Counted from the stretch's first letter, positions 12,121 through 22,597 are shown. The stretch is DNA of 64,000 nucleotides from Adenophora triphylla var. japonica (GCA_022495995.1 JAFEMH010002566.1:1-64000); one strand, 5' to 3'. A program made the numbers and translations. Notes: generated by a model from the letters alone, not told the origin.

Positions 12121-14160
12121 TCATGTCGAAGGCTGTGGGACGAAGATCGGAGATTGCGTGCAAGCCTCTTTTGTTATACGTGGAGCATTTTCGTGCGGCT
12201 CGCTTGTCCTCCGCAATGTGTTCGGGAGTAGGGGAGTATCCCGGGCCGTGCGAGGTATTACTGTTCTTTGATATTGATGATGCATTGGGTGCCACACGAT
12301 GGCGTTTTCCCAAGCCAGAGCCCCGGGATGTAGTTCATGTGCTTCATCATTTTCATCGGGGGAGGGATCTTGTCCCAAATCAAAGGCGAGTCTATGTGGC
12401 ATACTTGGGCCTTTGGGCTTTCGATGGTGAACCACTGTTAGCATCATGCCATCATCGTCGGGTTTGATTTCTAAGACCGGGACGCCATTTGTTTCGGTCC
12501 TTTCGTTGACTACGCTATCACCGTAGATGATGGTAAGATCTGTTCCTTGGACGAACTTTACGCAGCGATGGAGAGTGGATGCCACCCCATTGATGCGGGT
12601 GTAGCGAGGGCGTCCCAAAATGGCAGTGAATGTGATCGGGATGTCGATGACTTGGAAATCCGTTGGGACCATTTGCTTTCCGAACCACAAATTCAAAGGT
12701 GGCTATTCCCAAGGCGGGCGGGACGTTGAGTCGTATGCCTTGATTGCACAGTCGAGGGCTTTAGATCGGTTGCTTTGATCCCTAGCAAATCCATCATTTT
12801 GGTGGAAGGACGTTCATGGATGATCCCCCATCTACCAAGACCCGTGGGAGACGGCGCTCGTCCGATTGAAGCTGTTATGTAGAGAGGCTCGTTGTGGTCG
12901 GCCCAAATTTTGGAAGGTCGAGCTACGTGAAAGTGATGATATTCTTTGTAATTGACGTTGCCAATCATACGGCTGCTTCATCGGGTGTCCTTTGTGATGG
13001 GAACCATAGATGCAGGCCGAGCTTTCTTCCAACTTGAGCTTGTGCGGGTAAGATGAAGTGAGTAAGGACCGAGTGAGATGTTAGCTGAGTGCGCTTGAGG
13101 TGTGTCAAGACAGGATCTTCGGCCTTTGGGTCAGGTTTCGGCTTCTTTGGCGTAGGGCCCCTTTTCGATTCGTGGCTCGAGGTATGGGTGGCCTTTTGTC
13201 TGTCCGTGGAGGATTCATTGGGATTTGGCCAGGAACGTGTCGGAACATTCACCTCTGGACTTATGGTTTTGCTTGTCTCTCCCTTTTACGTAGTGGGAGG
13301 AGCACGATTGGCGTAAGGCCGGCTGCGCATTTCAATTCGTTCCTTTGTCATGGCCTTTCTTGAAGCATCAATAGTGGCTTTGAGATCTTCCCAGAGATAC
13401 GGGGGTTGGATTATACGGACCTTCGGGCCTTCGGTGGCGGTGCGAAGCTTCGTCCCGGTGATCATGGAAGCAGACATTGCCATGGCCTTGTGCGAGCTAG
13501 GCTTCTTTGGAGTAGATGACATAGTAGTCAAACTTTCTGAGGGTTCTCCGAGGGTTCCATTGTGGGATCACCGGATTCGTACCTCTTTTTCGAGTTTTTG
13601 TTGAGAAGATAGCTTCTTCTTTCGTCGAGGACGGCCCTCGTTCATTGCATCCTGGAATTCCATTTCCAGGACAAACACTTCTGTCATCGAGACGTCCCAC
13701 CGAGATGTGTTCGTTGTTCGGCGGTGAGTACGGGACCTCGGGGAGGCTGGATGGGCGAGGCTTTCCTCTGGAAGGTCTTGTGGCCTTACGTCATAAGCTG
13801 CATGGCTCGTATGAGGGTAACGGGTTGACTTACGGGAGACAATGAGAGACGTTAGAGAGGCTGTAGGAGCGATCATGACTTGGGAAGCCCGGGTAGTTGG
13901 GTGGCTAATGTTCGAAGTGGTGCATGGCACCTTCGATCCGAGCTTGTTGCTCACCTTGACGTTTCTCAATAGCCATGAGGACTGCAAACTTCTTCCAATG
14001 TTGGGAAATTTCTTGGGGGTAAGGTCCCGTTCTCATCGTTGTTATCCAGCGGCTTGGCCATGGGGAATTGACGGTGTCTGGTGACGGAGGGGAAGGAGGT
14101 AGGACCTTCTTTGTTTTGACCTTTGGGAGACGGGTTCCGGGTACTCTCGACCACTCTCTG
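12121..14160 (-). pseudogene. E1 gag and protease region, broken
   Basis: The protease part (12970-12121) reads ARPSKIWADHNEPLYITASI, LLGIKATDLKPS, then NLWFGKQMVPTDFQVIDIPI and AILGRPRYTRI, as in plant gypsy polyproteins where the active-site loop precedes LGIKATDL; the Asp-containing loop itself is damaged. Upstream (14160-12971) is the gag part, with short frames such as MAKPLDNNDENG and a basic Pro/Lys-rich stretch; a zinc knuckle is only vaguely visible. Frameshifts occur roughly every 200-300 bp. Confidence 0.65.
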
Positions 14161-15367
14161 TTAGGCTTGGAGGGTGACGGGCAAGAGTTTAGACACGGGA
14201 ATGGCCTAACGGGATAGAAAAGGGGGAAAGCTCACGTGGCATGCGGTTTAGTTTCTTTTATTTTTACGATTTTTTTTGTTGTTTTAATTTACTTAAAACA
14301 TGTTTTCTCAAATCCTAGGTAGGTTGGAAAAGATTGCTCTTCTTTTTCCCAACTATGCTAGATCTGGGTCGATGGAGACCATACGTGCGGCTATAAGCCC
14401 CTCGTTTTGCACACTGTATTTCGACATCACGGGGTGGACGGCCCCGGGCGAGGTCCTATAGTGCAAGCGGTTTCCACCGGCCTAAAAGAAAAATCGAACC
14501 TAAGGACCGAGCTGTCATGTTCGTTTTGATGCGTTAGCCATGTGAATAGTGAACCGAGCCGGCCCGAGTCAAGATCGGAGTCAAGAGTTCGGCATGACCT
14601 CTCTTTACCTTGCTTGCGCAAGGGATCTGTGACGTTAGGCGTTAGGCGGTCATATTGTCATGGGCGACGTATCAAAGGCGTGATGACATGGTGTCATGTG
14701 AGCATGGATGTATATCAGGGACGGAACATCGTGCAGGTGTAGCCGGAAATCAAGATCGAGTCAAGATTTTAGCATGACCTTTCATCGCTTTAGCTTGCAT
14801 GAGGATCTTGAGTTAGAGCCTTGACTCGAAAAATGGCCGGCATGGTATATGTATCCAGTGTATGACACGGGCCAGGTAAAAACCAGCGAGTACGGACGAG
14901 TGTGACTCAAGACTCAAACGTGCGGGGTTGACGCTTGGCTAGGATGGGATGTTTGGAATGATCCCGTGCGCGTCCGAGAGGCCTAGGAAGACCTAACGGA
15001 CTGCAAGCGAGACCACTCCGGGTTGAGGGTTGTAGTGTGCGGTGTATCCGGCGGCGGTGCGCGTAGCGTGCGGTGTAACCGAGGCGGCGGTGTGAGTAGT
15101 GTGCGGTGTAACCGAGGCGGCGGTGCGAGTAGTGTGCGGTCTCTAAAATTCTTTTACGAGTAAAAACGAAGTTTTGAAGAATTTTAAATGTATGCACGAG
15201 ATGTATATTGATGCATTTTTTTGTATTTTTATTTTTGTAAAATAAAAATGAAGCATGTGCACACACACACAACTTGATTAAAGGAAGGGGTAAAATGAAA
15301 GTTTGACCCTCATCATCGTTTTAAAAATCTTTTGTTTTGTTTAAAAAGATTTTAAAACAAAAATAGT
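14161..15367 (-). other. E1 5' leader with internal repeats
   Basis: The non-coding leader lies between the primer-binding site and gag. It holds two copies of a ~180-bp segment (CAAGATCGGAGTCAAGAG near 14569 and CAAGATCGAGTCAAGATT near 14751) and three copies of a 33-34 bp unit (GTGTGCGGTGTAACCGAGGC-like) at 15035-15142. No gene is seen. Confidence 0.6.
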
Positions 15368-15386
15368 TCCCCAGCGGAGTCGCCAA
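15368..15386 (-). other. E1 primer-binding site
   Basis: On the minus strand TTGGCGACTCCGCTGGGGA begins one base after the LTR end (TATTTCA). A TGGCG...GGGGA sequence here is common in plant Tat-type elements. The tRNA was not verified. Confidence 0.7.
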
Positions 15387-15387
15387 C

Positions 15388-16791
15388 TGAAATAGCCCGG
15401 ATCCGAGTAGGCTTCGCGGCCCGGCATCAGCAATCTTTCGCGTTGGCGGCGGTTGTCTCGCCGTTTGCTTTCGCATTTGTAGAGTCGCCACGCCGTTTTT
15501 ATTAAGCCCCAAAACATTGAAAAAGGGCATCGGTTTAAAGATAATTTTAAAGCTGTTTTTGTGTGATGAGATTTTGAGTTCGGAGGTCGAGATGACTCCT
15601 CGGGAAGAGAATATTAGAATATTAGAGCTCACCCGAGTCGCCTCGTAAAACGAGTCTTTCGGATACCCCTAATATCCTTTAAATGTTGTGTGTGTGTGTG
15701 TGTCCTTTTAAAAATGCATGCTGTATCGGATGTCTACATTGTATGCTGTGTATGGAAATGTATTGAAATAGTAATGGAAGGAAGCCTTACCAATGTTGGT
15801 TCGTGTCTGTCTTCCCATTGGGAATAGTGTTTGAGGTCGGAGTAGCGTTAGGTGCGGATCGGGATTGCTTCGGGAGATGCCGGTTGTCTGCGGGACGGAG
15901 TTTCGGCGTGAGTTGATGTTGCGGCTGCGTTCGGGCGAGAGGTTCGGCGTGCGTGGGGATCGTCGGGATCACTCGGGCGAGAGGTTCGGCGTGCGTTGTG
16001 GTGGCGAGTCACTCGGGCGGAGTTTCGGCGTGGTTTGGGATCGCCGGTTTGACTCGGAAAGAGCCGGGACACCGTGGAAAGACCGAGGCGAGGCCTCGGA
16101 GTACCACGAGGGGCCTCGGAGTACCTCGAGAGTGCCTCGGGCGGCGCGGGAGCGTCGCGGGAGGCGCTCGGGGAGGCTTCGGAGCACCACGAGGGGGCTC
16201 GAAAGGCCTCGGAAGGATCAGAAAGGGGCCGGGAATGCCTCGGAAGGACTTAGAGGGAAGCCGAAGGCCTAGGGAGGAAGAGAGAAGTGGGAGGTGTGTG
16301 AAAATGAGGAGGGGAGCCCTCTATTTATAGTGCCGGATTAGGTGCAAGAAGGTCCGTACGGACCTCCACAGTAATCCAGTTTTTGGTTTTCCTCGATTTG
16401 AGGAATATGTGATGATGGTGAATATTACGTAATTATGGTGTTCCACTGAGCAATAAGGTCCGTACGGACCATCTTGCATGCAAAGAGGTCGTACGGACCA
16501 ACTAAGCATGAGGGTAATCATTTTCCCGGGATTTGAGGGAATATTGTGGACTTTAAGAAGATTCAGTAATTATTAAAGCAAAGAGGTCCGTACGGACCAT
16601 TATTGCTTTTCCAATTTCCTAAAAATTCCCGAAAGGTCCTTTTGTCCCTTTTTATCCCAGAAAGGCTCCTCCCTTGGTTTGGCTAGGGGTTTAGAGAGGG
16701 TTTTGAGTGCTAGGGGTCGTCGAGGCTGCGTTGATGAGTCTACGGTGTTTCCGTGTGTTTGAAAAGGTGTGATCCAGTTAGGGTACTTACA
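15388..16791 (-). repeat. E1 5' LTR (~1.4 kb)
   Basis: Read on the minus strand it starts TGTAAGTACCC and ends GGCTATTTCA next to the primer-binding site. The E2 LTR starts TGTAAGTGCTCC and the E3 LTR TGTAAGTACGCC, which fixes the boundary. It contains four palindromes at the U3 side, a TATA box at 16329-16321, a GC-rich repeated GCCTCGG zone (15860-16280), a (GT)n run near 15690 and the conserved GGCGTGGCGACT word at 15495-15484. The matching 3' LTR is outside the window, so age cannot be read. Confidence 0.8.
16321..16598 (-). promoter_or_regulatory. E1 LTR promoter: TATA box and four palindromes
   Basis: TATAAATAG lies on the minus strand at 16329-16321. Upstream of it in transcription are GGTCCGTACGGACC at 16351-16364, 16457-16470, a copy with one base missing at 16487-16499, and 16585-16598. 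The nearest palindrome is 21 bp from the TATA box. Most copies share GCAA(A)GA on one side and several have (T)TGC on the other, extending the symmetry. Confidence 0.8.
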
Positions 16792-18325
16792 CACGGGGCG
16801 AAGCATAATGGTCATGTTAGATCCATGAGTATTCGATACATAAATGGAGCCTAGTGCAAGTGGAGCTGTTAGTGTTTGTGCCCTAGGCTTATAGTTTCTA
16901 TAAACCTTGATGTATCGTCTTTATCATTAATAAAGAAATTTTATTTTTGATTAATATATGTTTTGCATGTTTATTATATTAGTATGTGTCCCTAGTTATT
17001 TAGTGTAAGGTGGTAATGGATGATCATAGAGATGCACATTACAACTTGTAAATAACTAGTATAAATACTAATGGATAATCATATGATGATTATTTGCATA
17101 GAGATGCACATTAGATTTATGGGTACTTGTTAAAGAACAAGTGACTGGACTTGACCCGCTCGAGATTTATGTCATGGTCAAAATGTCATAATTGAATCTC
17201 AAAATAGTAGTGTCATTAGAATCCTTAGACCTGAGATTATCATTGTCTTCCGCCTGATGAACGTGATGTTAGATGTAGTCTAACACTATCCTTAACCGGG
17301 TAGCAATAAGGGCTATGTTGGCATTGCGGGATTCTTGTAGGGAAGAATGATAAGTCAAGATGGGATTTGTCCCTCGTAAGAGAGATGTCGGCTTGGGCCC
17401 CTCGTAGAATAGTGTTGATGAAATGTGTGGCCACACTCAAGGAACATGATAGAGATCATGGACACTTGGTTAATCAACATATTCGGAATCGAGAAAGCAT
17501 TGAACAATGTAAGTTGACATTGACCATGACTTATGTTCAATACGACATCGTGTGACAAAGGGATTGTGACATTGTTACTATTAAGGAACCGTGAACTCTT
17601 ACGTTGTATTATTTGGGTAGGCATAATGGCTTGCTAGAGTCAACTTATGTCTTATGAGGAGTCGATGTGATCGGACTCATTGACATAATACAATCCTGAG
17701 TCACACACACTTAGAATGTTTTGGTTGAAACTAGAGGAAGAATTATTGAGAGTTCTGCATATGGCAGCGTTTGTCACGCGACATACCTAGCCGTATGGCG
17801 CGTTTGTCACGCGACATAACTAGCCATGTGGCAACCTTTGTCACGCGACATATCTAGCCACGGTTCACGGTTGGCGGCTGGTTTCCTAATTTGATTAGGA
17901 AACATATACCATACTAAAGTAGTATAAATATAAAGGTCACTGTTAACCACAATGGCTAGCTGAATTTTTCAAGAAAGAAAATCACCAAAAGGTTTCTCGA
18001 TAGTTTTCTAGTTTTTGGAATCCTAGCAATTCCCAACCCGAGAATCGATTCTCGACATTCATATTTGTGTGGATTACCCAAAAGAGGGTCTTAATTTGTT
18101 CCAACAAATCAGGCCTAGAGTTCAAATTTGAAGATCGAAAGGAGTTGAAGGTTCGAAGATTTGAAGATCAAAGTTTGTGATTACGAATCACATAATTATA
18201 CGTTCGATAGCTCGAGGCCGGAAGCGATTAAGGTTGGTAAATCTATCTCATAGGAATTCAATTTAATCGTATAGAGAACGGATCCTAGGCTCATGGGTTT
18301 TATGTTATTAAATGCTAAAATTCCG
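16792..18325 (+). mobile_element. Copia 3' end: polypurine tract and LTR, interrupting E3
   Basis: TGTTAGTGTTTGTGCCCTAG at 16866 is an LTR start I know from plant copia elements, preceded by TAGTGCAAGTGGAGC like their polypurine tract. The LTR runs with a TATA box (TATAAATA 17923-17930) to about 18325, where E3 gene B text begins. No primer-binding site follows, and a clear CA end is not seen, so the 3' edge may be truncated. The 16792-16865 piece is the last bit of internal sequence before E1. Confidence 0.65.
17772..17850 (+). promoter_or_regulatory. Three TGTCACGCGACA words in the copia LTR
   Basis: TGTCACGCGACA occurs at 17772-17783, 17805-17816 and 17839-17850, each followed by TAnCTAGCC. 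The period is 33-34 bp and the last copy is 73 bp upstream of the TATA box. The same word plus CATCTAGCC occurs in the E3 LTR at 21497, although E3 belongs to another superfamily. Confidence 0.8.
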
Positions 18326-18927
18326 GCTAGCGCATGGACACTTGAAACCCAGCCCGGAGATCCGGCAAAGGTCCACGCCTCGGTCACCCTGAGTTGCGAC
18401 AACCTCCAACAATGTGCCCGAGCAGGACTCAGATGTACCCACGAAATAATGAGCCGACAAGCTAAGCGGCATAAACATGTCCGAGAGATGTGGAAAGATT
18501 GAATAGCTCGGGGATTTGGATAAGCCCATGACCCTAGCTATCGGGTCAAGTCTATGGACCCGCACCCAAGAATCGTAGATGGCACCTAATCCCATTGTAA
18601 GCACGGGAAGTCCAGATAAGCTTGCTCCACAATCGGCAGATACTGCATCTCGTGGGAATGCTACGGTCATCGGCTCGCTCAAACGATCAATGCTCACAAA
18701 TCCTCCGTAGTCGGCGTCGAGATCATTATATGACAAAGTGAAAACATGCCTCTCAGGAATCCCAGCGAGGATGCAGCCAGAAGCAAATCCCGATCGACCC
18801 TCAATCTTTCGGTGACGAACCAGACGGCATCTTTTGTACCTCCCATCAATGAGCTCCCTATGATGCTTCGGTGATAATGCGAGATTTCAAGGAAGTCTTG
18901 ACGAAATTGATACTCTCGGGAAGCCAT
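18326..18927 (-). pseudogene. E3 antisense gene B remnant
   Basis: An ATG at 18927 is followed by open text (MASREYQFRQDFLEISHYHR). In shifted frames HHRELIDGRYKRC aligns with MHERRSFFEERYKVRC of E2 gene B, and ERHVFTLSYNDL aligns with RRHVFCLSFNEI. The downstream reading (SYNDLDADYGGFVSIDRLSE, AFPRDAV, LTMGLGAIYDSWVRVHRLDP) is open for 140 codons and stops where copia text starts. Homology to gene B is clear in the central motif and weak elsewhere; one frame change is present. Confidence 0.5.
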
Positions 18928-19899
18928 TTCTCTGCTGTTGTAATGTTCAATTATGATTGAAAGTTCCAACCTTGGCCACAAAAATCACTTGTCTGTCCAA
19001 GTTGGGGTTTCTGTTGTTGTTCTCTCTTGAAAGAGCGGTGTCTAAAAATGAATCTGGTGATTTTAAAAGGGACTGTTACGAGCTTCATCAAGTCGTGCGA
19101 CACAGCTTGCCCAGCAGGCATGACATGTCGGGCGACACATCTGGCCAACATCAGACACCATTGAAATTCCTGCAATGTCTCCCCCCAGGGCACTTTTCGA
19201 CTCGCCGTCGCTGTAATACACCTCCCATCCTCGCACACATTCACATGTAAATGCACGGGAGAGGGTCCCCCCACCATATGTATCACCATAAACACTCACC
19301 TGATACGGTCCCGTCATCTCATGTACAAACCAGCAAAGCTTCGACCTTGCAATACAATAATCGCATTTCTTTCATCTCGTTCCCAACGGGACCCAGATTC
19401 GTGCAAACAAGCTAACATAGTTTAATCTTTGCTAACAAAATAGCATAGTTGGATATAGTGCTTGGAGTGTTGTTTCCCCCCAGCAGTACAATGATCAGCG
19501 AGCACCATCGAATTTTAAGAAGCGCCCTCGAAGCGTGAGACAAAGATTCCCACATCTAGCGATCTCCCAAAGAAAGCGTTCATCGATATCGTTGGCCCCC
19601 TTGGCCTTGAAGCATAAAAGATGCTGCTCCACTAGCAAGCAAAATTTCCATCCTACCAAGCAAAAGTTCTCGACCCCAAAGTTAACCAACCATCAACGAG
19701 AGGCCGTCCCGCACTCAGCAAAACCAGCAAGGTTGCAACCAACAACGGTGGTGCAAGCCCCTCCAGGCGCACCACCACGCTTGGCAATAGTAGCATGAGA
19801 CCCTCGGCGGTACATTTATTCCCAGCCAGAATCAGCCGTAGCATGCGTCCCACAGGAAGCTACCCTTCACGAAGCACCCAGTGGTATGAGTCCCTCGCA
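18928..19899. other. E3 gene B promoter region and spacer
   Basis: On the minus strand, TTTTAAAATC near 19066 could be the TATA-like box. GTCGTGCGAC (19092-19101) and TGTCGGGCGACA (19126-19137) lie upstream of it and repeat the half-sites found in the E3 LTR. From 19330 to 19795 no gene is recognised; short frames on either strand have no familiar motif. Confidence 0.5.
19092..19137 (-). promoter_or_regulatory. GTCG-CGAC palindrome pair upstream of E3 gene B
   Basis: GTCG-TG-CGAC and TGTCG-GG-CGACA are 25 bp apart and lie 165-210 bp upstream of the gene B ATG. The E3 LTR promoter has the same half-sites with other spacers. This matches the arrangement in E1 and E2, with a different word. Confidence 0.6.
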
Positions 19900-20235
19900 T
19901 CACGACGACCCTCGGTAGTAGCGTGAGACCCTCAGACAGCTACTCGCCACCACCGATTGCGGCATGAGTTCCTCGGGGCGGCTACAACCTTGTACCCTTA
20001 GCGTAGCATGAGTCCCTCAGAACGGCTATTCGCCACCGCGGTTGCGGCATGAGTCCCTCGGCGGCTGACCACCTTGCACTCTCGGGCAGTAGCTGAGTCC
20101 CTCCGCGGCTACTCGCCACCACCGGATTGCTGCGCCAGGTCCTCCGCGGCTACAACCTTGCATCATCGGCGGTAGCATGAGTCCCTCCCGGCCTACTCGC
20201 CACCACCGGTTGCGGCATGAGTCCCTCCGCGCGTT
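19900..20235 (+). repeat. E3 tandem array, ~84 bp unit, four copies
   Basis: CTACTCGCCACCACCGG-type text occurs at about 19940, 20024, 20108 and 20193. Each unit contains two GGCATGAGTCCCTC-type words, so the unit may itself be an older duplication. It sits between the antisense gene and the 3' LTR, as in E1 and E2. Confidence 0.8.
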
Positions 20236-20488
20236 CTGGTAAGCACAACAAGGTATAAAAGCACATCTCTACCCTTTCTTGCTTCTTGTCAGTTTCATTT
20301 TCGAACTACGATTTGGCTTGATTCTCTCCTAAGAGATACGTAGGAATCCTTTCTCCAAAAGGTCCAGGCCATCGATCTCCCTAGATCATCGTCGACCCTC
20401 GCACCCCTTATCCTTGCAGCTCATTAGGATTGGGTCTTATTTTATCGGCAACCTCACTTCTTCCATAAGTGGCGTTGCCGAGGAGCTC
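20236..20488 (+). other. E3 conserved block and polypurine tract before the 3' LTR
   Basis: CGAACTACG, TTGGCTTGATTC and GATACGTAGGAATCC at 20303-20352 are the inverse complement of the E1 and E2 blocks, consistent with opposite orientation. GCCGAGGAGCTC at 20477-20488 directly precedes the LTR, as GCCGAGGGGCTAC does in E2 on the minus strand. GTATAAAAG near 20251 is TATA-like but is not at an LTR. Confidence 0.65.
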
Positions 20489-20747
20489 TGTAAGTACGCC
20501 TTGATCAATTCGCGACCCTTTTAGGTGCATTTTAATATGATAAAATTGCACTAAGAATTTTGGTAAATTTCCGCCTATTAGAGACTTTTCGAAAACATTC
20601 CATAAGTTTCTCGCGGAGGAAGTACCTTTTGGTACTTTGCTCGTGCTAAAGGACCTCGAGGAATAAACCTTTTTGGACCTTTTGGGTATTTACCCAGGAA
20701 TATTCCAGAGCTGGTTTGGCACCAAAAAGCGAGTTGGTGACACCTTG

Positions 20748-20836
20748 TGTCACTTGCGACAAGTCGAGCTTGGAAATTGGTTACGTAGAAAGTCGTAAGC
20801 GACACGATGTGACCGTGGCTACTTGACCTATAAATA
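20748..20836 (+). promoter_or_regulatory. E3 LTR promoter with GTCG-CGAC words
   Basis: TGTC-ACTTGC-GACA lies at 20748-20761 and GTCG-TAAG-CGAC at 20792-20803. The second is 25 bp upstream of TATAAATA (20829-20836), nearly the same spacing as in the E1 (21 bp) and E2 (23 bp) LTRs. Confidence 0.65.
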
Positions 20837-21460
20837 AGACCACCTCTCTCTGAAATGGATCCCAACTTGACATACATTACTTTGCCGAAATTGGGCATGC
20901 TTGAGACACCCAGCACACACACTAAACACACACCTCTCTCTCTCTCTCTCATCCCGATCCACCTCCCGATTCCCCCGATTCAACCCTCTTCCTCCGTCAC
21001 CTCTTAGATCCGCACCATGAACCAATCCTCTCAAGCTCACTAGGACCGAAGCGGTTGTTGAAGGATTCTATACCTCACAGTATAGAATTCGTGGAATCAA
21101 CAAGAGGAACACTCTCGATTCCCTTCTCTCTCTCTCTCTCTTACCTTGCTACTTTGATAATTCCATCATTCTATCTTCCTTGGATTCGATGTCGGACTCC
21201 ATCAGTCTTGATTCTTGAATCCCACTAATCTCTCTGCATTTTAACATAGTTGATTTGTATAATTGAGTGCTTATTACTTGATCGTTGTTGAAATTGGTGT
21301 TTAGATCCCAAGGGAGTTTGGATCTCTCCATATCCAGCGCCCCTTGGTTGAATTGTTGTTATTTGTTCATTTCGAAGCTTAAGCGATTGATTAAATGGAT
21401 GCAATTTTGGTTGTTAGTCTTCTTGAGTTCAAATCTGTAAGTCTCTGCGGATGGACAATA

Positions 21461-21545
21461 TGTGTCACGCGCGACACATTTGTGACTGGTTAGATCTGTC
21501 ACGCGACACATCTAGCCGGGCATGCTATGTGTCACGCGGCGCTAT
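21461..21545 (+). repeat. TGTCACGCGACA words downstream of the E3 TATA box
   Basis: TGTGTC-ACGCGC-GACACA (21461-21478), TGTCACGCGACA with CATCTAGCC (21497-21508) and a decayed TGTCACGCGGCGC (about 21529) are spaced about 33 bp apart. The period and the CTAGCC tail match the triple repeat in the neighbouring copia LTR. Confidence 0.7.
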
Positions 21546-22151
21546 ATGTCCATTTGCGAGAGATCCTTTTCCTTGTAATGCATTACGATCAGTTGTATAC
21601 AGGATGTGGCCTCCCTGAATAAATGGCTCACAAATTATAAGTTTCCAAGTTCAAATCAATAAAATTCATGTTTACTACATTTGCTTATCATCAATGTTTT
21701 CATACGTTTTGGATTACTTGGATGTTTAGTTAGAAAGACTCGTTCACGGACGAGGCGTGTTGGGTGAACTCTCGGTTCTTACCAACAAGTAAAGCGACCC
21801 GGACCCATTTTCTCTCAAAGGTTTTTCAAAGTGTATCTCTAAACATGGCGTGGCGACTTCTTTTCTTTTTTCATCATTCGAAAACATAAATTTCGGGCGA
21901 CGCACATTCACACTACCACACTCAAAAATTTAGGATTTACAAAAGGATTGATGGGCCGTGTATGATTGTCAATCGGGATAAAATTTGAAAAAATCTTGAC
22001 AAGGTATCAAGCTCCTTAAGCGGCATATGTTATCCTATCCGATTTAGGATTGATTCTTAATTAAATAAATGATACATTTTAATAAGAAACTAATCTTGAT
22101 GCAACTTTTACTATACATAACACAATTGAGTGCTTATTCACAAAATCTAGG

Positions 22152-22597
22152 GAGAAACGCGTTTCTCCATAAGTTATGGAGAAACGGGTCCCGACATGTC
22201 GCAGCGACAATGAGCTAGATAGCCGAAGCATATGAAAGTGATATCCAGAAACCTTCAAATAAATATCTGAAACCTTGAAAATGTTTACGGATATACATTG
22301 AAAGGTTTACATATCGAAAACCTTCAATAGCAATTTCTGGATATGCCCTAACACATTACGGATATGCACCTGAGGTTTTACGGATATGCACCTAACGGTT
22401 TGGATATACATTTCACATACATTTTGCTATCAAATACAAAAGCTTACGGATATCGTTGCAAAACTTCGGCTATCAAATGCAAAACACGGATATCCGGAAG
22501 CTTTTGGTCTTGGCCTTGGATTTTTTGATTATCGAATGTAAAGACACTTCATTATGAAAAACACGTTTCTCCATAGTTATGGAGAAACGCGTTTCTC
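22152..22597. mobile_element. MITE-like element with hairpin terminal inverted repeats
   Basis: The left end GAGAAACGCGTTTCTCCATA is matched by its inverse complement at the right end, with an arm of about 35 bp. Each end is itself a hairpin because CGTTTCTCCAT is followed by ATGGAGAAACG. A perfect TGTCGC-A-GCGACA palindrome is at 22197-22209. The interior has repeats of ACGGATATGCACCT and no coding. The target-site duplication is not clear. Confidence 0.7.

Larger units (their letters stand above)
1..16791 (-). mobile_element. E1: Tat-lineage Ty3/gypsy element with two antisense genes (3' LTR outside window)
   Basis: On the minus strand, reading from the right, the order is 5' LTR (16791-15388), primer-binding site, leader, gag-protease-RT-RNase H-second RNase H-integrase (about 14160-7959), spacer, then genes B and A on the opposite strand, then tandem arrays to the left edge. 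A second RNase H between RNase H and integrase is the hallmark of the Tat lineage. The coding parts are full of frameshifts and stops, so this is an old copy. Genes between pol and the 3' LTR in antisense are known for Tat elements (Grande is the example I recall). The 3' LTR should lie just left of position 1, because a block that abuts the 3' LTR in E2 and E3 is present at 1-22 and 160-200. Confidence 0.85.
18326..21915 (+). mobile_element. E3: 3' portion of a third Tat-type element of the E1/E2 group
   Basis: In plus orientation it shows an antisense gene B remnant, its promoter, an 84-bp tandem array, the inverted TACGTA block, a polypurine tract (GCCGAGGAGCTC, 20477-20488) and an LTR starting TGTAAGTACGCC. 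This is the same order as the 3' part of E2 viewed in its own orientation. The left side is cut by the copia LTR, so gag-pol and gene A are not visible. The right LTR end is uncertain. Confidence 0.7.
20489..21915 (+). repeat. E3 3' LTR (right end approximate)
   Basis: It starts TGTAAGTACGCC after the polypurine tract. TATAAATA is at 20829-20836 and GGCGTGGCGACT, conserved in E1 and E2 LTRs, at about 21847. The end is placed near 21915 by analogy with the 1.4-kb E1 LTR; no primer-binding site follows, as expected for a 3' LTR. CT repeats at 20935-20950 and 21127-21141 are simple repeats. Confidence 0.65.

Noticed and set aside
15865..16330. Gly/Arg-rich frames in the E1 LTR
   Set aside because: They derive from GCCTCGG-type GC-rich repeats downstream of the LTR TATA box.
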